Below are positions 58,839 through 64,000 of a DNA stretch of 64,000 nt, piece by piece. The DNA is from Limosilactobacillus avistercoris. GTDB lineage: Bacteria; Bacillota; Bacilli; Lactobacillales; Lactobacillaceae. The stretch lies in contig NZ_JACSQW010000002.1 of the NCBI RefSeq assembly GCF_014836425.1, positions 62,001-126,000 on the forward strand, read 5' to 3'. How positions within the stretch are numbered: position 1 is the first letter of the stretch; every line of letters starts with the position of its first letter. A model generated the notes under the pieces. It made no database searches and was not told where the DNA came from. It saw only the letters and a program-made list of their open reading frames with translations. A program made the position numbers and the translations under genes.

Positions 58839-59648
58839 TTAGGCTAACTTTAAATAGTCTTGGAGGTATCTAGCTAAACCATTATGGTCATTATCAAGTG
58901 AGGTTACATCGTCTGCAATTGACTTAATTTCTGGAATGGCATTATTCATTGCGACACCACGACCAGCAGCATCAATCATTTCTTGATCGTTCTTTTCATC
59001 ACCGAAAGCAATAATATGGGTTCGGTCGATCCCATACTGTTTAGCGATATAAAACATGCCAGATTCCTTATGAGTTCCACGATGGATTAACTCAAGAATA
59101 TGGTATGGGCCGCCCCAGACCCGTGGTTCCACAAAGTCACCGTATTTTTCGTTAACGGCTTTGATGATCCGCTCTTTACTTCCTGGCTGGTATTCGATTG
59201 TCATTGCGATTGGGTCATCACTGAGGTTCTTTTTACTGAGGAGTTGCTCTGGCTTGAGCTTGTTTGGGAGAAACTCGGGAACATCTTCCGTTGCCTGGTT
59301 TGCCCAGAATCGTTCCTTACTTTCAACAGTGATTGTATCAATCCCTAATTCATTCTTATGTTCCAGAAGATCAAGGGCTAATTCTTTAGTTAATTCGACT
59401 TCATATTCTTTATCCCAGTTTTCGTGAGGAATATGAGTCAGGGCACCATTAAAATTAACCATTGGGGTTTTAATGCCAATTTGGTCATAAATATGTTGAG
59501 CAATTCGGTAAGGGCGCCCAGTAATAATACTGACGATGTGACCGTTTTTGGCCGCGGTCCGTAAAGTGTTGATTGTTTCAGTAGTTAATTTTGATTGATT
59601 ATTTAATGTTGTTCCATCGAGGTCGATGGCAATTAGGTGTTGATCCAT
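58839..59648 (-). CDS. Cof-type HAD-IIB phosphatase
   Basis: 269 aa from ATG 59648; GTG 59660 is an alternative but touches the AAAGGAA ribosome site. HAD motif I is IAIDLDGTTL, motif II Thr in SIITGRP, motif III Lys in the KESGMFYIAKQ region, motif IV FGDEKNDQEM. A C2-type cap lies between. Members dephosphorylate sugar phosphates, FMN or pyridoxal phosphate; the substrate cannot be chosen here. Confidence 0.9.
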   Translation of the reverse strand: MDQHLIAIDLDGTTLNNQSKLTTETINTLRTAAKNGHIVSIITGRPYRIAQHIYDQIGIKTPMVNFNGALTHIPHENWDKEYEVELTKELALDLLEHKNELGIDTITVESKERFWANQATEDVPEFLPNKLKPEQLLSKKNLSDDPIAMTIEYQPGSKERIIKAVNEKYGDFVEPRVWGGPYHILELIHRGTHKESGMFYIAKQYGIDRTHIIAFGDEKNDQEMIDAAGRGVAMNNAIPEIKSIADDVTSLDNDHNGLARYLQDYLKLA

Positions 59649-59813
59649 TGGAGTTGTCACTTCCTTTGATTTATTATTGCAAATAATTAAATATTATACC
59701 TGGAATTAAGGAAAAGTTAAATGAAATGCAAGAATGCGCTGGGGAAATGTTTAGGAACCGGCTAAAATAAGTTATAATTTGATTAAGATTAAATTGATGG
59801 AGTGATGAAAGAA

Positions 59814-61187
59814 ATGCAGCTACCAAGTGCATTTAAAACTAAATACCAACATTTGTTAGGAGAAGAAGCTCCGGCATTTTTGAAAGTGTTAAGTACTGAG
59901 GAGAGTGTGAGTGGTTTTCGAGTTAACCCACTTAAGAAGGTCCTTCCGCAGGAAACAATCAACAAGGCTGAGGGGAAAGTTCCCTATGTTCCGACTGGGT
60001 ATTATGGGCAAGTGAATGGGAAATCCCTTGATCACGTTACAGGATGGCTATATAGTCAGGAGCCATCGGCAATGTATGTCGGTGAAGTAGTCGATCCGCA
60101 ACCGGGTGAAAAGGTACTTGATCTTTGTGCCGCACCTGGTGGAAAATCAACCCATTTAATTTCATTGATGAAGGATCAAGGACTGCTAGTTGCTAACGAA
60201 ATCTTCCGGAAACGGGCACAAGTTTTAGCAGAAAATTTAGAACGGTGGGGGACTCGGCATACTGTAGTTACTAATGAAAGTCCGGAAGAATTAGAAAAAC
60301 AGTTCCCCCACTTTTTTGACCGAATCCTAATTGATGCTCCATGTTCCGGAGAAGGAATGTTTCGGAAGGAACCAGCAGGAATTGAATATTGGAATCCTGA
60401 TTACCCGGCGGAATGTGCTAATCGTCAACGAAAAATTATTGCTTCGGCAGTAAAGATGCTGAAGCCAGGTGGTGTACTGGTTTATTCGACTTGCACGTTT
60501 GCTCCTGAAGAAGATGAACAGAATGCTAGTTGGATTCTTAAAAATTACCCCGAGATGCGAATGGAAGAAATTAAAGCATATCCGGGGATGGATCATGGTC
60601 GTCCTGAATGGGCAGATGGTAATCCTGAACTAGCAAAGACAATTCGGTTATTCCCACACCATATTAAAGGAGAAGGTCACTTCATTTCTAAGTTCTGTTA
60701 TGGAAGTGCACCAGTAGTGGATAGTTCAAAGAAAAAAGGACGGAAAAAGAAGAAACGGCAAAATAAGTATGGCCTAAGTAAGGAACAACAACAATTGTTT
60801 AATGATTTTCGGCAAACGATAATTCCAGATTACAAGGCAAATAAATTGATCTTATTTGGGGAGCAACTTTATGACTTGCCGGCAGGGATTAGTGAAATTG
60901 ATGACCTGAATATTCTTCGTCCAGGTTTGCATCTCGGAACATTTAAAAAACGGCGATTTGAACCATCGTTGGCCCTAGCGTTTGCTTTGAAACCAGAGGA
61001 TACTAAAAAATCTCTAGAAATAGGTAGAGAGCAGTGGCGTCGGTATGTTCATGGTGATACCTTTACAATTAAGGAGCAGTTACCTAATGGGTGGTACTTA
61101 TTAATTTGTGATAACCATCCCTGTGGTTTTGGTAAGTTAGTTCAAGGAACAGTTAAGAACTTCTACCCAAAGGGATTACGGTTTTAG
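59814..61187 (+). CDS. rRNA (cytosine-C5) methyltransferase, RsmF/NOL1-NOP2 family
   Basis: 457 aa from ATG 59814, the family N terminus MQLPSAFKTKYQHLLG; in-frame starts at 59802/59805 lie on the GGAG ribosome site. SAM site DLCAAPGGKSTHL is near residues 103-115. Catalytic Cys motifs are DAPCSGEGMF and STCTFAPEED. A Lys/Arg-rich linker (KKKGRKKKKRQ, about 305-320) leads to a C-terminal RsmF-type RNA-binding region. The exact rRNA site is unknown. 14 bases before the SPFH gene. Confidence 0.92.
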   Translation: MQLPSAFKTKYQHLLGEEAPAFLKVLSTEESVSGFRVNPLKKVLPQETINKAEGKVPYVPTGYYGQVNGKSLDHVTGWLYSQEPSAMYVGEVVDPQPGEKVLDLCAAPGGKSTHLISLMKDQGLLVANEIFRKRAQVLAENLERWGTRHTVVTNESPEELEKQFPHFFDRILIDAPCSGEGMFRKEPAGIEYWNPDYPAECANRQRKIIASAVKMLKPGGVLVYSTCTFAPEEDEQNASWILKNYPEMRMEEIKAYPGMDHGRPEWADGNPELAKTIRLFPHHIKGEGHFISKFCYGSAPVVDSSKKKGRKKKKRQNKYGLSKEQQQLFNDFRQTIIPDYKANKLILFGEQLYDLPAGISEIDDLNILRPGLHLGTFKKRRFEPSLALAFALKPEDTKKSLEIGREQWRRYVHGDTFTIKEQLPNGWYLLICDNHPCGFGKLVQGTVKNFYPKGLRF

Positions 61188-61201
61188 GGGGATGAAATAA
61201 A

Positions 61202-62068
61202 ATGAAGGAAAAACAGGCATTTCATGTTAATGGTTATCTCGGCCTACTAGTGGCAATCCTTGGAGGCTTGGTTGGCCTTTGGCTGATATATAGTGGTTTT
61301 CGCTTAGGCCACCTACTAACAATGGTTGTTGGCATCATCTTAGTTATTCTTATTTTAATTTTGGCAAGTAGCTTAACCATTATTCAACCAAACGAAGCTA
61401 AGACATTAACATTCTTTGGTAATTATATAGGAACTATTCGTGATGCTGGCTTGTTTATGACGGTACCGTTTACTGATAAAGAACCCGTTTCTCTTCGGGT
61501 ACGGAACTTTAATAGTCAAATTCTTAAGGTAAATGATTCTAAAGGGAACCCGGTTGAAATTGCAGCGGTAATAGTCTTTAAAGTAGTTGATACCGCTAAG
61601 GCACTGTTTTCGGTTGATGATTATGAGCAATTTGTACAAATCCAAAGTGAATCAGCAATTCGTCATGTTGCCAGTGAATACCCGTATGACACGTTTGAAA
61701 ATGAAAACGCGTTAACCCTGCGGAGCAACCCAACCGAGGTCTCAGATCGGTTAGCAAGTGAGTTGCAGGAACGGCTAAACGTTGCTGGAGTTAAGATTAT
61801 TGAAACCCGGTTGACTCACTTGGCTTATGCAACCGAAATTGCTAGTGCAATGCTGCAAAAACAACAATCATCTGCCATCCTTTCAGCAAGAAAAATTATT
61901 GTTGAAGGTGCTGTATCAATTACTGAAGATGCGATTGATCGCTTATCAAAGGAAGCAAACCTAGAGTTAACTGATGAACAGCGTCTTCAAATTATCAATA
62001 ATATTATGGTGGCGATCATTAGTGAACGGGGAACCCAACCGGTAATTAATACCGGAACCCAACAGTAA
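61202..62068 (+). CDS. SPFH/Band 7 domain membrane protein
   Basis: 288 aa. Two N-terminal helices (about 12-30 and 36-56) are followed by the SPFH domain (IIQPNEAKTLTFFGNYIGTIRDAGLFMTVPF) and a coiled-coil region with TRLTHLAYATEIASAMLQKQQ. Members form oligomeric membrane scaffolds and often work with membrane proteases. The start ATG follows GGGGGATG. It is squeezed between the methyltransferase and lytS, suggesting one transcript. Confidence 0.9.
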   Translation: MKEKQAFHVNGYLGLLVAILGGLVGLWLIYSGFRLGHLLTMVVGIILVILILILASSLTIIQPNEAKTLTFFGNYIGTIRDAGLFMTVPFTDKEPVSLRVRNFNSQILKVNDSKGNPVEIAAVIVFKVVDTAKALFSVDDYEQFVQIQSESAIRHVASEYPYDTFENENALTLRSNPTEVSDRLASELQERLNVAGVKIIETRLTHLAYATEIASAMLQKQQSSAILSARKIIVEGAVSITEDAIDRLSKEANLELTDEQRLQIINNIMVAIISERGTQPVINTGTQQ

Positions 62069-62085
62069 TCGGGGCTAGAAAACAC

Positions 62086-63855
62086 ATGCTATATTTAACA
62101 ATTTTAATGACCGAGCGGGTCGGCTTTGTTATTATTTGTGCCTTCCTTCTTGTTAATATTTCTGCATTTCGGCGGTGCTTGTTTGCCCAAACGATTACCG
62201 CAAAATTACAATTAGTGGTAATTTTCTCGCTTTTTGCGATTATGGCGAATATTACCGGGATTGAAATTGATCCAGCTAATGAATTACATAATAAGGTTAT
62301 TCTAACTGCCGTATCGCATGATTATTCAGTAGTGAACGCGCGTATTCTTGCTGTTACGACAGCGGGAATTATTGGTGGCCCCTGGGTAGGAGGTTCTGTT
62401 GGTTTAATCGCTGGGCTCCACCGAGCATTTCAAGCCGGGTTTGCCAGTGAGGCTTGGTTCTATATTCCAAGTTCGACTTTAATTGGTCTCCTTTCAGGTT
62501 ACCTATATAAAGATAAAAATAGTTCCTTTACTGTTATGACACCATGGCGGAGCTTTATCGTTGGGTTATCAATGGAATCAATCCAGATGATCTTTGTTTT
62601 CCTCTTTAGTCCAACTGGTTGGCTTCTTGTTCGCTATATTGCAATTCCGATGATTTTGATTAGTTCTTTAGGGACGTCAATTTTTATTTCGATTATTACA
62701 ATGTACCTTCGCCAAGAGGAGGAAACTCGGGCAACCCAAACTCACTCGGTTTTAAAATTAACCAATCAAACGTTGCCATATTTCAGAAATGGTCTTAACC
62801 TTAAATCAGCTCAGCAAGTTGTCCGCATTATTAAAAAGTACACAAATTTTGATGCAATTAGTATTACTGATCGCAATACAATTCTTGCTCATATCGGCGC
62901 AGGAAGCGATCACCATATTTCTGGAAAGACAATGGTAACAACCTTGTCCGAATCCGTTATTCAAAGCGGCCAGGTAAAGGTTGCAAGAAATGCGGAAGAA
63001 ATTGGGTGTTCCCATATTGATTGTCCTTTACAGGCAGCGATTGTCGTCCCGCTCCGGGTTGCAGATGGTGTTGTTGGGACATTAAAGATGTATTACACGG
63101 ATAGTTGGAAATTGACGCCAGTTGAGATTCAACTAGCAACTGGGTTAGGAGAAATTTTTGCTAACCAAATTGCTTTAGGAAATGCGGAAATGCAGGCAAA
63201 ACTAGTTCGTGATGCTGAAATTAAATCACTCCAAGCACAAGTAAACCCTCATTTCTTCTTTAACGCCATTAATACAATTAGTGCATTAATGCGACGGGAT
63301 AGTGAAAAGGCGCGGCAGCTTCTTCTTCAGTTGAGTACGTATTTCCGCTCAAACCTTGTTGGTGCACGTGAGACACAGATAACATTAACGCAGGAGCGTC
63401 AACAGGTTAATGCTTACCTCAGTTTAGAAATGACCCGTTTTCCGAATAAATATGATGTTCAACTAAATAGCACCGTTAGTGATGATGTCTTATTACCGCC
63501 ATTTATAATCCAAGTTTTAGTTGAGAATGCGTTAAAACATGCTTTTGGAAAACGAAAAACAGGAAATCATGTAATTGTAAACATTAATAACCAAAATGAC
63601 CGATTAATAATTACGGTCAAAGATAATGGTCAAGGAATTTCCCCTGACCTAATAAAGCGTCTTGGACACCAAGCCGTACCGTCTGAGCATGGTTCAGGAA
63701 CTGCATTGCATAACTTGAACCAACGGTTAATTGGATTGTATGGAGAAGATAGTTGCCTTCATTTTAAGAGTAGTGAGCAGGGAACAACTGTTATGATATC
63801 CATTCCATTTACTAAAAAGGGAGGACAAGTAAATGAAAGCCTTAATTGTGGATGA
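62086..63855 (+). CDS. lytS: Sensor histidine kinase LytS
   Basis: 589 aa. The 5TMR-LytS membrane domain (about 1-205, with [16 protein letters not shown] and the [16 protein letters not shown] pattern) is followed by a GAF domain (about 225-360). The kinase part has the phospho-acceptor in [20 protein letters not shown] (near residue 388) and the ATP site in [10 protein letters not shown] and DNGQGIS. LytSR systems usually sense membrane potential and control lrgAB autolysis genes. It overlaps lytR by 23 bases. Confidence 0.94.
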   Translation: MLYLTILMTERVGFVIICAFLLVNISAFRRCLFAQTITAKLQLVVIFSLFAIMANITGIEIDPANELHNKVILTAVSHDYSVVNARILAVTTAGIIGGPWVGGSVGLIAGLHRAFQAGFASEAWFYIPSSTLIGLLSGYLYKDKNSSFTVMTPWRSFIVGLSMESIQMIFVFLFSPTGWLLVRYIAIPMILISSLGTSIFISIITMYLRQEEETRATQTHSVLKLTNQTLPYFRNGLNLKSAQQVVRIIKKYTNFDAISITDRNTILAHIGAGSDHHISGKTMVTTLSESVIQSGQVKVARNAEEIGCSHIDCPLQAAIVVPLRVADGVVGTLKMYYTDSWKLTPVEIQLATGLGEIFANQIALGNAEMQAKLVRDAEIKSLQAQVNPHFFFNAINTISALMRRDSEKARQLLLQLSTYFRSNLVGARETQITLTQERQQVNAYLSLEMTRFPNKYDVQLNSTVSDDVLLPPFIIQVLVENALKHAFGKRKTGNHVIVNINNQNDRLIITVKDNGQGISPDLIKRLGHQAVPSEHGSGTALHNLNQRLIGLYGEDSCLHFKSSEQGTTVMISIPFTKKGGQVNESLNCG

Positions 63856-64000
63856 TGAACCACTAGCGCGGGATGAACTACATTATTTACTGGAACAAAA
63901 TGACCTAATTAATGAAATTAATGAAGCTGATGGAATTAATGAAGCTCGAGAAAAGGTTGAAAAGAATCGGCCTGACCTAATTTTCCTGGATATCCAATTA
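63833..64000 (+). CDS. lytR: Response regulator LytR/LytT, cut by window end
   Basis: Starts at ATG 63833 (GGGAGGACAAG upstream), inside the end of lytS. The visible 56 residues are a receiver domain: [14 protein letters not shown] with the acidic pair at the N terminus and the phosphate-accepting Asp in LIFLDIQL. The expected C-terminal LytTR DNA-binding domain and any lrgAB genes lie beyond the window. Confidence 0.93.
   Translation, partial: MKALIVDDEPLARDELHYLLEQNDLINEINEADGINEAREKVEKNRPDLIFLDIQL

Overview
The window is a stretch of low-to-moderate GC Gram-positive chromosome. It most likely comes from a member of the Lactobacillaceae, probably Limosilactobacillus (reuteri/vaginalis-like). 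This rests on gene order (comEC-holA / rpsT / rpsO-rnjB; rimP-nusA-ylxR-ylxQ-infB-rbfA; hrcA-grpE-dnaK-dnaJ-lepA), the mevalonate enzyme MvaS, the Gram-positive PolC replicase, strong AGGAGG-type ribosome binding sites with frequent TTG/GTG starts, CIRCE and Gram-positive LexA boxes, and frequent CGG arginine codons. The species assignment is inference; no rRNA gene is present.

Layout. (1) 1-20.9 kb is housekeeping: 3' part of comEC, holA, rpsT (minus), rpsO, RNase J2, a TPR-like protein, tuf, tig, clpX-engB-mazG-like, a 47-aa minus-strand gene, uvrC, obgE-rnz-SDR-recJ-apt and a membrane-anchored protein. (2) 20.9-24.3 kb is the only plastic stretch: tRNA-Ser(CGA), a decayed IS3-family (IS150-like) element, a DUF805 membrane-protein gene with an in-frame TGA, a 37-aa peptide gene, and a short-chain dehydrogenase with a catabolite-response-like site. 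(3) 24.5-31.1 kb holds rnhA-mvaS, a TPP riboswitch with terminator ahead of cytX, lexA with its operator, ynzC/yneF homologues, an unexplained structured intergenic RNA candidate, plsC, trmN6 and a GIY-YIG protein. (4) 31.1-50.7 kb carries translation and envelope genes: rpsB-tsf-pyrH-frr, uppS-cdsA-rseP-proS-polC, rimP-nusA-ylxR-ylxQ-infB-rbfA, truB-ribF. (5) 50.7-58.1 kb is the HrcA-controlled heat-shock cluster plus lepA. (6) 58.1-64 kb has a 34-aa membrane peptide, a cytochrome b5-like protein, a HAD hydrolase, an rRNA m5C methyltransferase, an SPFH protein, and the LytS/LytR two-component pair, with LytR cut by the window end.

How it works together. Most genes are growth-linked (replication, translation, RNA decay, chaperones, isoprenoid/phospholipid supply) and sit in compact operons separated by clear intrinsic terminators. 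Regulation visible in the DNA includes CIRCE/HrcA, a LexA box, a TPP riboswitch, a cre-like site, a structured rpsB leader and a promoter-proximal terminator (candidate attenuator) ahead of rimP-nusA-infB. I found no CRISPR array, prophage, restriction system, toxin-antitoxin pair or obvious new defence system. The less ordinary items are the structured RNA candidate at about 29.2-29.35 kb, the nusA leader attenuator, the acidic insertion in NusA, three tiny genes and the decayed tRNA-Ser/IS locus.
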